A model generated the notes under the pieces. It saw nothing but the letters and a program-made list of their open reading frames with translations. It did no database searches and had not been told where the DNA came from. Positions 21,901 to 32,526 of a DNA stretch of 64,000 nt are shown in pieces (position 1 is the first letter of the stretch; the number at the start of each line of letters is the position of its first letter). This DNA comes from Actinacidiphila alni (lineage in GTDB: Bacteria; Actinomycetota; Actinomycetes; Streptomycetales; Streptomycetaceae): the NCBI RefSeq assembly GCF_900112845.1, contig NZ_FONG01000010.1, positions 62,001 through 126,000 of the forward strand, written 5' to 3'. Made by a program: the position numbers and the translations under genes.

Positions 21901-24900
21901 GCCAGGGGGTGCCACGCGTACGTGTCCGCCGGACAGCAGCGGGGCCCACATCTCGTACGTCGAGGCGTCGAAGGCGTACGCCGAGTGCATCAGCACCGAC
22001 CCCGACACCCCGTCGAACAACCCGTCCCGCGCCAACGCGATCACATCGGCGTGCGAGACCGCCACCGCCTTCGGCTCACCCGTCGACCCCGACGTGAACA
22101 TCACATACGCCAACCGCCTGCTACCGACCACCGGGGGAAGGGGGCCCACAGCCTGCGGCGCGCCGTCCGTGACATGCCCGGCACAGTCCAGTTCCAGGAC
22201 GGGCAGACCCGCGTCGGCGGCTTCCCGGACACAGGGGTGCTGCCGATGGGCGGCGTCGACCAGCAGAGCCCTCACGTCCGCCGCCCGCATCGCCTGCGTG
22301 AGCCGCGCGCCCGGCCACCGTCCGTCCAGCGGCACATACGCACCGCCGGCACGCACCGCGGCCAGTGAGGCCACCACGATGGCGGCGCGCCGGTCCATCA
22401 GTACGGCGACGCCCGACTCCGGTGTGACGCCCTGCCCGACGAGTGCGGCGGCGAGCCCGGCCGCGGCCGCGTCCAGCTCTCCGTAGGTCAGTGTGGTCGC
22501 GTCGTCCCTCACCGCGACGGCGTCCGGTCGCCGGGTGACCTGTTCGCCGAACACGTCGAGGAGCGTCCGGTCCGGGACGGGCAGTGGTCCACCGCGTCCG
22601 AGGTCGAGGAGACGGCCGCGCTCCGCGCCGCCGATCGCGTCTAGGGCGCTCAGCGGGCGGTCCGGGTCCGCGACGATCCGTGCGAGGAGATCGCCGAGCC
22701 GGCCGGTGAGGGCGGCCACTGTCGCGGCGTCGAAGATCTCCGTGGAGAACTCCACCGCGGTGTTCAGGCCGCCGCCCTCCGCCGCGGAGATCTCCGTGAA
22801 GAAGAACGTCAGGTCGAACTTGCTGACTCCGTTGTGCCGTTGGGACACCTCGGCCGCCAGTCCTGGAAGGTCCAGCGAGGCGACCGCGTGGTTCTGGAGG
22901 GCGAGCATGACCTGGAACAGCGGCGACTGGTTCTGTGTCCGGACCGGGTTCAGGTCTTCCACCAGGCGCTCGAACGGCAGGTCCTGATGCCGGTACGCCT
23001 CCAGATCGGTCTCCCGCACCCGCTCCAACAGTTGGGCGAACGTCGGGTCCCCCGACAGATCCGTCCGCAGCACCAACGAATTCACGAAGAACCCGACGAC
23101 ATCGTCCAGCGCGTCATCGGTCCGCCCAGCGATCGGCGTCCCCAACGGGATATCCGTCCCCGCACCGTGCTGCGACAACAACACCGCCACCGCCGCCTGC
23201 AACACCATGAACAAACTCGTCCCGCTGTCCTGCGCCAACGCCCGCAGCCCGTCCTGTACCCCGGCGCCGAACACCACCGTGTGCAGATCACCCGCATGCG
23301 AGGCCACCACCGGACGCGGACGGTCCAACGGCAACGCGACCTGCTCCGGCAGCCCCTCCAACGCCTCCCGCCAGTACCGCAGCTCCCCCTCCGCGACACC
23401 CTCCGGCCCGTCCAGCAACTCCCGCTGCCACACCGCATAATCCGCGTACTGCACCGGCAGCCCGGCCCGCCCCGGAGCCTCACCCACCAGCCGCGCCCCG
23501 TACGCCACCGACAGATCCCGCAACAACGGACCCAACGACCAACCGTCCGCCGCAATGTGATGCACCACCACAACCAGCGTGTGCACCACCCCCGACTCAC
23601 GCACCAACCACACCCGCAACGGCAGGTCCGCGGATACGTCGAACGGCGTCCCGATCATCCGTCGCACGGCGTCCTCGACGGCGTCGGCGTCGACCGTCAC
23701 GACGGTGAGCTCGGGTACGGCTTCCTCCGCGGCCACGACGACTTGGCGCGGCATGCCCTCACTGTCGAGGAAGCGCGTCCGCAGGGATTCGTGGCGGGTG
23801 ACGACGTCCGCCAGGGCCGCGCGGAGGGCCGCGACGTCGAGCGGTCCGTCCAGCCGGACGGTGATCGGGACGTTGTAGGTGGCGTCGCCGCCCTCCATCC
23901 GGTTGAGGAACCAGAGTCGCTGCTGCGCGAAGGACAGCGGCAGGGTCTCGGGTCGGGCGACGGGGACGACACCGCCACGTGCGGCGCCCGCCCGGCCGGC
24001 GACCTGGGCCAGTTCGGCGACGGTCCTGTGCTGGAAGACATCACGGACCGCCAGTTCCACACCGAGCACCGACCTGACGCGCCCGATTAGTCGCGTGGCG
24101 AGCAGGGAATGGCCGCCGAGCCGGAAGAAGTCGTCGTCCACGGTGATCGTGGGCAGGCCGAGCAGTTCGCCGAAGAGGTCGCAGAGTGTCTGCTCGTAGG
24201 CGTTGCGGGGGGCGCGGCCGGCAGCCGACAGGTGCGGGGACGGGTCGGGGGCCGGTAGCGCCTTCCGGTCGACCTTGCCGTTCGGCGTGCGGGGAAGCGC
24301 GGACAGCCGCACGTACGCGGACGGCACCATGTGGTCCGGCAGGGTCGAGCGCAGCGCCCGGTCCGTCTCCTCCGGTTCGACCGGCCGTCCGTCGTGGTCG
24401 GGGACGACGTACGCGACCAGCCTGCGGTCACCGGGCCGGTCCTCACGCACCACCGCACACGCGGCACTCACACCCTCCAGGGCACCCAACGCCGCCTCGA
24501 CCTCGCCGAGTTCGATCCGGAAACCGCGCAGCTTGACCTGCTCGTCCGCCCGGCCCACGTACTCCAACTGCCCGTCCGCGTTCCAGCGGACCAGATCACC
24601 GGTCCGATACATCCGCAAGCCGTCCCCCGCAAACGGATCGGCGACGAACCGGCCTGCCGTGAGCGCCGGACGGCCGAGGTAGCCGCGGGCGACTCCGGCG
24701 CCGGACACGTACAGCTCCCCCACCACACCCCGCGGCACCAACCGCAAGCCGCCGTCCAGCACATACAACCGGCTCCCGTCGACCGGCGAACCGATCGGCA
24801 CCGGGCTGTCGGGGATGTCCTCGGTCAGCGGCCGGCTGATCGTGGCGCAGACCGTTGTCTCCGTCGGTCCGTACGCGTCGTGCAGGATGCGGCCGGGGGC

Positions 24901-27114
24901 CCACCGCCGGACGAGCTCGGGGGTGGACGCCTCGCCCGCGAGCACGATGCGCACGCCGGCGAGCGCCTCCGCGCCGTACGGTGTCGCACTGAGTACCGAG
25001 GGGGTCAGGGTCAGATGTGTGATCCGCTCCTTCGCGGCGAGGTCCACCAGACCGGGTCCCGGCAACAGCTGTGCCGCGTCGACCAGCACCAGCGTGGCAC
25101 CCGAGCACAGGGCCATCGCCGTCTCCCAGAACGCCGCGTCGAAGCTCTGCGACGCCATCTGGAGCACCCGGCTGCCCGCGCCCACCTCCAGCCGCGCGAT
25201 CTGCGTGGCCACCAGGGACGCCACACCACGGTGCGTGACCATCACCCCCTTGGGCCGCCCCGTCGAGCCCGAGGTGTAGATCAGGTACGCCGGGTCGTCC
25301 GTGCCGCATGCCACCGCTACCGATCCGCTCGGTCGCCCCGGCTCCGGTTCCTCGTCCAGCAGTGTCACCGGCAGGCCGACGTGCGGCAGCCCGGCCAGGA
25401 GTCCCGTCGTCGTGATCAGCCGGACCGGACGGGCGTCCTCGACCATGAACTCCAGCCGCGCCCGCGGATATGCGGGGTCCAGCGGCAGATACGCCGCGCC
25501 CGCCATCACCACGCCCAGTACGGCGACCGGCCAGTCCACCGACCGTGGCACCGCAAGCGCCACCACCGATCCGCGTCCCACACCGTGGCTGGTCAGCCGG
25601 TGCGCGAGCGCGCGCGCCCGCGCGGACAGTTCGGCGTACGTCAGTGACGCGCCCGACGCCTCGCGCACCGCGATCGCGTCCGGTGTCCGCACCGCCTGGT
25701 CGCCGAACATGTCGGGGAGTGTTCGCCCGCCGCCTGCCGCCACCGGGCCCGTTCCGAGTGCGAGCACCTCCGCACGGGCGACGGTCGAGAGGCCGTCGAG
25801 TGCGACGACCGGTGTGTCGGGGCGTGCCCGGGACAAGGCTGTCAGCAACGCCGCGATCGCGTCGTGGTGGGGCGCGAGGTCCTGTGCCGGGTAGAGGTCG
25901 GGGTTCGCGTCGAAGCCGAGCAGCGGCCCGGTGTCCTCGCCGCGTTCCGAGACGAAGTAGCTCAGCTCGTCGACGGGTGCGGTCGAGAGTATGCGCGATG
26001 CGGCGGGCGTTCCGCCGAAGGTCAGGTCGTACGTGTACGGCATCACATTGACGACGAGGCTGGTCAGCGGTGCCGCGTCCCCGGTGGCCCGGAGTTCCCG
26101 CAGGAGGTGTTCCCGGGAGAACCGCCGGTGCCGCAGGGCGCCGCGCATCTGCTCGGCGACGTCGCCGAGCAGTTCCGTGACGGTCGTGCGCGCGGTGATC
26201 GTGACCCGCAGCGGCACGACGGAGGCGGTCATGCCGACCGTGTCGCGCAGCGCGTTGGCGCGGCCCGTCGTGGTCAGACCGAGGGTCACCTGCTCCGTGC
26301 CGGTGGCACGGTGGACGTGCAGCGCGACCGCGGCGACGGCGGCAGCCGTCCATGTGGTGCGGCAGGCGCGGCTGAGCGTACGCAGGCCGTCCAGAACGCC
26401 GTTGTCGAGGTGACCGCCGGTCAGAGGGCCGGCGGCCGTGACCGCGGGAGGGACGGCGGCACGCTTTCGCCGGGGCAGGAGCGGTTCGGCGACGGTGAGT
26501 TGCGGGAATTTCCCGGTCCAGTAGGCGCGGTCGCTGTCGAACTGCGGCGACTGCCCGTACTGGGCGTCGTCCTCGACGAGCCTGCGGAATTCCGGCGGTG
26601 CGGCTTCCGCGGGCCCGTCCTTCGGCGAACCGTTGTAGTGCGCGGCCACGCGCTGGTGGAGCAGGGCGATGCTCAACCCGTCGATCACCAGGTGGTGGTA
26701 GCGCGCGTACCAGATCCAGTGCGCGTCCGCGATCCTCAGCAGCGCGTGGCGGAAAAGGCTCTCGGGTCTGCCGAGGTCGCTCGGCGTGGCCAGGTCGCCG
26801 GCGATGTGTGCCTCCGCGGACGCGCGCGGATCGGACCGGGCGCGCAGGTCGATGACGTCCGGCGGCACCGCACGCGGGGTGAGCGGGCGTTGACGTGGCT
26901 CGTCCGCGACAGTGAGGACTTCGACGTGCAGTGCGGCGCACTCCTCGACGGCCGCCGCGACGGCTGCGCGGAACCGCTCTTCGTCGATGGGTCCTGCCAG
27001 TTCGAAGCACTCCCCGATGTTGTATTTCGGGCTCTGCGGATCCAGATGCTGGCCGAACCACACGCCACGCTGGGCGTCGGTCAGCGGAAGCGTCCCGGTG
27101 ATGTTTTCGGGCAT
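15904..27114 (-). CDS. NRPS subunit 1: C-A-T-C-A-T-C-A-T-E
   Basis: 3736 residues. C1 (about 8-440) is an EntF-like opening condensation domain (LTDAQRGVWF; HHLVIDG near 142), the type that takes an acyl starter. A1 (463-950) reads DAWTVAAVCK, the Phe-type code; T1 LGGHSL is near 1000. C2 is LCL (HHIAADG near 1186). A2 (1516-2005) reads DAYFCGVTFK and A3 (2590-3079) reads DAFFCGVTFK; both resemble Val/Ile codes. T2 is near 2062 and C3 near 2123-2580. T3 carries LGGDSI, the variant typical before an epimerase. The E domain (from about 3190) has HHLAVDGVSWR, EGHGR, RTVGWFTSLYPV and a PQIGFNYLG segment. The third residue should therefore be D-configured. ATG 27114 is preceded by GGGTGG; an ATG five codons upstream is the alternative. 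It lies 266 nt after the MbtH gene and overlaps subunit 2 by 4 nt. The codes are hand-read predictions. Confidence 0.92.
23037..23625 (-). repeat. C-domain repeat in C2 (copy of 8641-9229)
   Basis: Partner of the C6 block. It encodes the C2 segment from about the HTLVVVVHHIAADG region through the ALDDVVGFFVNS and DLSGDPTF motifs. Confidence 0.7.
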
Positions 27115-27380
27115 GGCGAAGCCACCCATCTGTTCGGCCCGTGGGGCGGGTGAGGAAGGTCGGGCCACTTCGCGCAGAGTGCGGCGGGGGCCCGTGGCAG
27201 GAGCGTTCTTACGGTGGTCGGGGCACGGTCGACGCGGCACGGGCCCCGGGTGGCGAGAAAACGCCGATCCGTGCCGGATGTGCCGCGTCGGGGAGAAGCG
27301 TCCGTGCCGCAGGTCAGCCGGGTGTGCGGTGGATGTATGTCATCGCGTGTCCGCCGGGCCGCCGACCGCTGTCGCCGGTG

Positions 27381-27599
27381 TCAGCCGTCGGCGTGTTCCA
27401 TGGCGGCGACGAGACTGGCCGGCCGCATGTCAGTCCAGTTCTTCTCGACGAAAGTCACGCAGTCGGCGTGCGGACTCTCGGAGAGGGCCACGTCCCAGCC
27501 CTTGGGGACCGGGATACCCACCGGCCACATCGAATACTGCCGTTCGTCATTCACGAGAACGAGAAATCTGCCGTCCTCGTCGTCGAAGGGATTCTCCAT
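27381..27599 (-). CDS. MbtH-like NRPS chaperone
   Basis: 72 residues with the full MbtH signature: NPFDDEDGRFLVLVNDE near the start, QYSMWP, VPKGW, then FVEKNWTDMRP. These small proteins bind the N-terminal subdomain of adenylation domains and are often needed for their solubility and activity. As the first gene of the NRPS operon, it is expected to activate some or all of the six A domains downstream. The usual conserved residues (Asn, Glu, Ser-x-Trp-Pro, Gly-Trp, Asn-Trp-Thr-Asp-x-Arg-Pro) are present. The start is ATG 27599 with an upstream GGAGG, spacing about 11 nt; an ATG 12 codons earlier has no ribosome-binding site and would add a non-homologous tail. The 266 nt between it and subunit 1 hold no gene that I can see. 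Confidence 0.95.
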   Translation of the reverse strand: MENPFDDEDGRFLVLVNDERQYSMWPVGIPVPKGWDVALSESPHADCVTFVEKNWTDMRPASLVAAMEHADG

Positions 27600-28372
27600 G
27601 CTGATGCCGTCCTCCGTCGCTGCTATGGAAACCATCGGAAGAAATCACTTTCCGGACACGGGGAGTCACAGTACAGGAGTCGTTCGAACGGGAAGGAGAA
27701 TCAGCCGATTCGCAGAATGTGGCCGATTAGCACCGCTGGCGCCTCCTCGCCGCGATCAGCAGGCATTAGTGATGGCATACAGGGTAAACACGCGCTCCCC
27801 GCCGAGGACCGACTCGTCGACATCCTGCGACGACGCGCCTCATCAGCGGCTTTATATTTATTTGAAAGACATACCACTGTGACGCGACGAATATATCCAT
27901 GGCCACGGCTCAACCTGTCGTCACTTCACCATCGTGCCCGAGTCGGCGACGCCCGGCCGATGGGAGCAAAAGCAGCCAACCTCCCGCGCGATCGCGCCGG
28001 ATCCGCTCGGCACTTCGCCATTTTCGCCGGGCATATGCCGTCGAACGCATGAATTATTTCCCGCGCGACCGGCCTTCACCTGCGGGAAAAAGCCCTGCTC
28101 CGGGCGGGTTACGCACATCGTTCACGGCAGGGATTCCGTGAACGCGCTCGATCGCACCGGGGGCGCACAGGGGGCGCGGATAGCGCATGAATGTCGCGCC
28201 CCTCATTATTCGTGACCCGAATCATCGCCCGGCCCGAGCCCGCATATACGCCCGCCGCTCTCATCCTGACCAGGCCGACTACGCACACGTCAGGACCGGC
28301 TCCTCCGGCGGATCACGTGCCCGCCGCGCTCCGGCCCCCGTGCGCCGGGGCCGGAGCGCGGCAAGGAGGCCG
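27600..28372. other. Long intergenic region upstream of the NRPS operon
   Basis: 773 nt without a convincing gene, between mbtH (minus) and the end of the DUF4139 operon (minus). It is clearly lower in GC than its surroundings, with an AT-rich patch at about 27850-27896 and a 10-bp palindrome CGTTCGAACG at 27681-27690. The NRPS promoter should be here, but I cannot place -35/-10 boxes with confidence. Short open frames inside lack Streptomyces-like codon bias. The left-reading terminator at 28324-28361 occupies its far end. Confidence 0.55.
28324..28361 (-). terminator. Hairpin terminator after the DUF4139 pair
   Basis: A perfect 15-bp stem (28324-28338 with 28347-28361), 8-nt loop, lies 11 nt beyond the stop codon of the second DUF4139 gene on the minus strand. 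Confidence 0.75.
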
Positions 28373-30031
28373 TCACAGACCGGTGACGGCGCTCGTCGCG
28401 CTGATCTCGTGGACGAGGGTGATCTCCCGCCGCTCGCCCGGGGCGAGGTGCTGGACGTAGCGGACGATGCCGTCCGCGTCGATCCCGTCGGGCGCCGGGC
28501 GGCAGCGGTCCTGCAGTGTGCGCACCTCGACGGCGGAGACCTCGGAGACGGGCACCCGTTCGCGGATCACGACCTCCCGCGCCGCGCCGTCGCCCGGATC
28601 GTCGAGCCGGGAGACGAAGAGCCGGACCTCGCGGGTGATCACCGTGCGCTGGTTTATCCCGGCGAGGCCGGTGGTGTCGCGGTGTTCCTCGGTGTGCCGG
28701 ACCACGCGGAAGGTGTCCTGGCTGCCGAAGGAGAGCCGGACCTCCTCCCCCGTGCCGGCGAAGGTCATCGTGGCGCGGCCGGTGTAACCGCTGTCGCGCA
28801 CCAGGTCGACGGGGCCGGCGAGCAGGACGTGGCCCGCGGTGTTGGCGAAGCGCGCGGTAGTCACCACCAGCGGCGACAGTTCGGGCGCGCAACCGTCCTC
28901 GGTGGTGCAGTCCGCGGTGAACGCGGACAGGTGGACGCGGTGCGGGCGCCGGTCGGAGGGAATGCTGACCGGGCGGGGCGCGGACAGGACGCGGACGGCG
29001 CCGCCGTCGTGCAGACCGGGCAGCGGGCCCGCGGCGCCCCCGGCGTCGGCGGGCGAGTCGCCGCCGACGGTGGCGATGTCCTCCTCGCGCAGGTCGACCT
29101 CGACGGTGCGCCGCTCCTCGCTGGTGCGGTCGCGCAGCGTCAGGACGTCGTCCGACAGGGCCGGCGGCGCGGCGGCCAGGGTGGGGCGCGCGGTGGACAG
29201 CGACAGGCGTACGCCGTTCCAGTCCTCGCCGGTGTCCTGCCAGACGAAGGCGTCGGTCTCCAGCAGCACGCTGTCGCGTCCGGCGGCGAGGGTCGCGCGG
29301 TAGGCGGGGCGCCACAGGGCGCAGGGCACGAGATTGACCACCCGGATCTCGGCGGGTGCGGCCTGCTCGGCCTCCACGACGAGTTCCACGTAGGCGGTGA
29401 GTACGGGTGCTTCGTGCTCGGTGGCCGCCAGCGCCCCTCGTGCGGTGCGCAGTTCCTCTTCGAGGTCGTGCATCCGGCGGCGCAGGCGGTGGAGTTCGCC
29501 GATGCGGGTCTCGGCGTCCTCGTCCACGCGTTCCAGCCGGTCGGCCCAGCGTTCGGGGTCGGCGTCGCCGGCCCCGGCGCCCTGCACGATGTCGCGGTGC
29601 AGATCGGCCTTGGCCTGGCGGACGACGGCGAGGCTGCTCTCCAGCCGCTGGTGGAGCTGACGGGCCTGGAGCATCTCCCGTTCCAGGGAGTCCACTTCGC
29701 GGCGCAGCTCGGACGTCTCGGGTCCGGGGCGGCCGGGCGGCGCAGGGGTGTAGACGCGGACGACACGGGCGTCGACGACGCGCGGTCCGCCGGCCGCGTC
29801 CGGCTCTTCCCCGGTGTCCGCCGCCCGGATCTCGGCGCGCAGCGACCGGTCGACGGTCAGCGGGGTGACCGGGCCGATCCGCAACCGCTGGACTCCCGCG
29901 GTCAGTTGCGCGCTGCCGACGCGTTCGATCTGCGCGCGGTCCTCCAGGCAGGTCACGGCCGTGACGGGGAAGGGGAGCGCGTCCGGCTCCGCGGGGGCGC
30001 CGGCGGCACCGGTGTCCGGGGTGGTGGTCAT
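28373..30031 (-). CDS. DUF4139 (MuiA-family) protein, shorter paralogue
   Basis: 552 residues. An N-terminal beta domain (about 20-105, the DUF4140-like region) is followed by a charged coiled coil (about 105-205, SELRREVDSLEREML to MHDLEEELRTARGAL). The C-terminal DUF4139 domain contains the family hallmark LVPCALWRPAYRATL and GEDWNGVRLSLSTARP. The architecture matches the mucoidy-inhibitor-A family, whose biochemical role is not established to my knowledge. There is no signal peptide or membrane segment, so a cytoplasmic location is inferred. ATG 30031 has GGAGG nearby and lies only 3 nt after the stop of the longer paralogue, so the two are surely co-transcribed and probably translationally coupled. 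A pairwise complex of the two paralogues is a reasonable guess. Confidence 0.8.
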   Translation of the reverse strand: MTTTPDTGAAGAPAEPDALPFPVTAVTCLEDRAQIERVGSAQLTAGVQRLRIGPVTPLTVDRSLRAEIRAADTGEEPDAAGGPRVVDARVVRVYTPAPPGRPGPETSELRREVDSLEREMLQARQLHQRLESSLAVVRQAKADLHRDIVQGAGAGDADPERWADRLERVDEDAETRIGELHRLRRRMHDLEEELRTARGALAATEHEAPVLTAYVELVVEAEQAAPAEIRVVNLVPCALWRPAYRATLAAGRDSVLLETDAFVWQDTGEDWNGVRLSLSTARPTLAAAPPALSDDVLTLRDRTSEERRTVEVDLREEDIATVGGDSPADAGGAAGPLPGLHDGGAVRVLSAPRPVSIPSDRRPHRVHLSAFTADCTTEDGCAPELSPLVVTTARFANTAGHVLLAGPVDLVRDSGYTGRATMTFAGTGEEVRLSFGSQDTFRVVRHTEEHRDTTGLAGINQRTVITREVRLFVSRLDDPGDGAAREVVIRERVPVSEVSAVEVRTLQDRCRPAPDGIDADGIVRYVQHLAPGERREITLVHEISATSAVTGL

Positions 30032-30034
30032 GGC

Positions 30035-32218
30035 TCACTTCCTCCGGTTTCCGCCGACGACCGACTTGCCCGCGGGGAGGCGGATCTCGAAGCCTCCCGT
30101 GAGGGTCGTGGTCCTGCCGGGTGCCAGTTCGACGTGCCAGACGCGCGCGCCGCGGACATAGGTGCCGTCCTGCCCGGTGAGCGGCTCGTCAGGTTCCTTC
30201 CAGGCGGGCTTCGCCCGGTGCTCCTCGATGCGGACGTCCTTGTCGGTGGAGACGGGGACGCGTTCGCGCACTTCCAGCACCACCGGGTACGGCAGCCGGT
30301 TGGCGACCTCGATCTCCACGGAGTGGTCGAGCACCGTCGTGCCGCCGCGCAGACCCGCGGTGGACTCGCGCATATGGGTGCGCCTGGCGACCTGGACGCT
30401 CTCGGCGACCCCGACACCGACGGCCTGCCGCTGTCCGGGGGCGAGCGTGGGCAGGGCCGCGGTGAGGACGAAGTCGCCGTCCACCATGACGTCGGCGGGC
30501 CCGGCAAGCAGGGCGTGCGGCGAGGTGTTGGTGATCAGGACGGTGCCGAACACCGCCGTGTCCACGGCCGGGACACACACGTGCACCGACTCGGTCGTGA
30601 CGGGCACCTCGCCGACCGGCACGATGTGCCAGCCGCCGTCGGCCGTGACGTCCACGGGCGCGGCGGTGTCGAAGCGGTAGTCGAAGGATCCGGCGGAGGT
30701 GCGGACGTCGACCGCCTGCGCGGGCCGGGCCAGCCGGGTCACGGATTCGGCCCTGCGCCGGTATTCGGCGACGACCGGCGCGATCCCGGCGGATTCCGGG
30801 CGCAGGGTGCCGCGCTCCGCGCCGGCGTCGGGACCGGCGACGGTCAGCCTGCCGTAGTCGAGCAGGTCGGCCGAGGGCGCGGCCGGCGGCGGCACGGAGG
30901 GCGCGGAAGCGGCGGCTTTCGGCCGCGCGCCGCCCGGCGCCATCGGCATGGCCCGGCTGCGCATGCGCTCGTGGGCGGGGGCCGCGGGCGCGGCCGCGGC
31001 GAGCGGCATCGGCGGCGGCGGCGCGGCGCCCGGCGCGGGCGGCGGCGGTGGTACGGGGCCGCCGGCGAAGGTGTCCTGCGCGAAGGAGCCGCCATAGCCG
31101 AAGGACTCCTCGTCCGCGTCGGCCGCGAACCCGCCGACCGCCGCCGCGCCGGCGGCGGGCCACAGCTCCTCGCCCGCGGGCCGCCCGGCGGCGGCGCTGT
31201 CGTAACCGGTGAACAACTCGGCAAGCCCTGGCGGCGGTTCGCGCCAGCCCAGGGGGCGTGCCTCGTCCTGGGCCCGGCCGATCCGCAGCGAGCGCAATTC
31301 CGGCAGGTCGGAGCGGCGCAGCAGGTCGGCGGTGGACAGCCCCAGGCGGACGCCCGTCCAGTCCTCGCCGGTGCGCTGGGCGACACTGGCCCGGAGCACC
31401 AGGGTGCCCCGGCCGCTGTCGCCGTCGAGGCGGAGCTGGTACGTGGGCAGCCAACAGGCGCCGGGGACGTGGTATTCGATGTCGAGGTCGATCCCGGCAC
31501 CGGTGGGCGCATCCGCGTCTTCCGCGGCTTCCGCCGCGGTCGCGGTCGCGGCCACGGCCGGTGCCTGTGCCTGTGCCTGTGCCGTCAGGGTCACGACGGC
31601 TGCCACGACCGGGTCGGTGCGCTCACCGCTGTTCGCGCTCGACAGCCGGTACACCCGGTCGCGCAGGACGTCCACATCGTGGTCGGCGACGGCGAGCCGG
31701 TCCTCGGTGGTCCGCAAACGCTCGTGCAGCGTGCCGAGCCGGGCGTCGACGAAGCTCGCCAGGGCGAGGAAGGACTCCACGGGTGCCCAGCGCGGCGGGT
31801 CCCCTCGGCGGGGCTGCGGCGGCTCCGCGCGCAGCGCGGCCACTTCCTCGATCTCGCTCTCCAGCCGGGCCTTGCGGTCCTGGAGCCTGGCCTGCTGGTC
31901 CTCGGCGTCCTCCAGATCCAGCCGCAGGGCCGGCAGTTGCTCACCGCGGTGCACGGCGGCGCCGACGTCGAGACGTACGTCGGTGACGCGCAGTCCTTCG
32001 GGACAGTTCACCACCCGGCCGCGCAGGGACTGTTCGTACAGCGTGGGCGGGAGGCCGCCGATCCGCACGGTGGTCTCGGTGTCGCCGGCCGGTACGGTGA
32101 TCCGCGCCCTGCGGGTGACGACCGCGCCCGCGGCGTGCACCACGACCGATGTCACCTCCGACGGTGCGGCGGGCGGTGTGTCCGCCCCGCCGGCGTCGTC
32201 CCGCGCGACTGTGCCCAC
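30035..32218 (-). CDS. DUF4139 (MuiA-family) protein, longer paralogue
   Basis: About 727 residues. The layout is as in its neighbour: an N-terminal beta domain (VTRRARITVPAG to LPPTLYEQSL), a coiled coil (LEDAEDQQARLQDRKARLESEI, continued to about residue 200), and then the DUF4139 core with VPGACWLPTYQLRL and GEDWTGVRLGLSTADL. The core is interrupted by a disordered Pro/Ala/Gly-rich insert (about 370-470, with runs of prolines) that the shorter paralogue lacks. I favour GTG 32218 because GGGGGAGG lies 5 nt upstream; GTG codons at 32233 and 32254 are possible longer starts. It is the first gene of the pair, and the 455-nt divergent region to its right contains a perfect 17-bp dyad. Function is unknown, and the low-complexity insert suggests a tethered or scaffold-like protein. 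Confidence 0.78.
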   Translation of the reverse strand: MGTVARDDAGGADTPPAAPSEVTSVVVHAAGAVVTRRARITVPAGDTETTVRIGGLPPTLYEQSLRGRVVNCPEGLRVTDVRLDVGAAVHRGEQLPALRLDLEDAEDQQARLQDRKARLESEIEEVAALRAEPPQPRRGDPPRWAPVESFLALASFVDARLGTLHERLRTTEDRLAVADHDVDVLRDRVYRLSSANSGERTDPVVAAVVTLTAQAQAQAPAVAATATAAEAAEDADAPTGAGIDLDIEYHVPGACWLPTYQLRLDGDSGRGTLVLRASVAQRTGEDWTGVRLGLSTADLLRRSDLPELRSLRIGRAQDEARPLGWREPPPGLAELFTGYDSAAAGRPAGEELWPAAGAAAVGGFAADADEESFGYGGSFAQDTFAGGPVPPPPPAPGAAPPPPMPLAAAAPAAPAHERMRSRAMPMAPGGARPKAAASAPSVPPPAAPSADLLDYGRLTVAGPDAGAERGTLRPESAGIAPVVAEYRRRAESVTRLARPAQAVDVRTSAGSFDYRFDTAAPVDVTADGGWHIVPVGEVPVTTESVHVCVPAVDTAVFGTVLITNTSPHALLAGPADVMVDGDFVLTAALPTLAPGQRQAVGVGVAESVQVARRTHMRESTAGLRGGTTVLDHSVEIEVANRLPYPVVLEVRERVPVSTDKDVRIEEHRAKPAWKEPDEPLTGQDGTYVRGARVWHVELAPGRTTTLTGGFEIRLPAGKSVVGGNRRK

Positions 32219-32368
32219 TGCGCCCTCCCCCACTGTCGGTCCCGCCGGGATCACCCCGGCCCGGACTCGTCCGTACCCTAGCCGAGCCGCGGTGGGCCCG
32301 CCGCCGGACGGTCCGGCGCACCGGGCGGCGGGACGCGGGCCGGGTTGGCGCGGTGCGCGCGGCCGGGG

Positions 32369-32385
32369 CTTAACCGGCGGTTAAG
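32369..32385. promoter_or_regulatory. Perfect 17-bp dyad CTTAACCG-G-CGGTTAAG
   Basis: Two 8-nt arms around one base, AT-richer than its surroundings. It lies 151 nt upstream of the DUF4139 start and 288 nt upstream of the GH16 start. It is likely an operator, but the cognate regulator is unknown. Confidence 0.45.
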
Positions 32386-32526
32386 GGCGCCTTATCGGCT
32401 CCTCCGGCCGATCGGCGTCGCCGCAGTTCGGGCACGTCACGGGGGTGCGGGCGGTCTCTTCCGCGGTTGGCCGGGCGGGCGGCCGTGCGTAGCATCGGGG
32501 CCCGTCGGCGGCGGCCGTCGTTCCCC

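Noticed and set aside
27848..27877. AT-rich patch as an attachment or integration site
   Set aside because: No tRNA gene, direct repeat or integrase nearby; more likely promoter DNA.
27701..28141. Several 65-93 codon frames in the region upstream of mbtH
   Set aside because: They overlap in many frames, lack ribosome-binding sites and do not show the third-position GC bias of the neighbours.
28187..32281. A long plus-strand frame opposite the DUF4139 pair
   Set aside because: No recognisable domain or ribosome-binding site; the minus strand carries two coupled family members.
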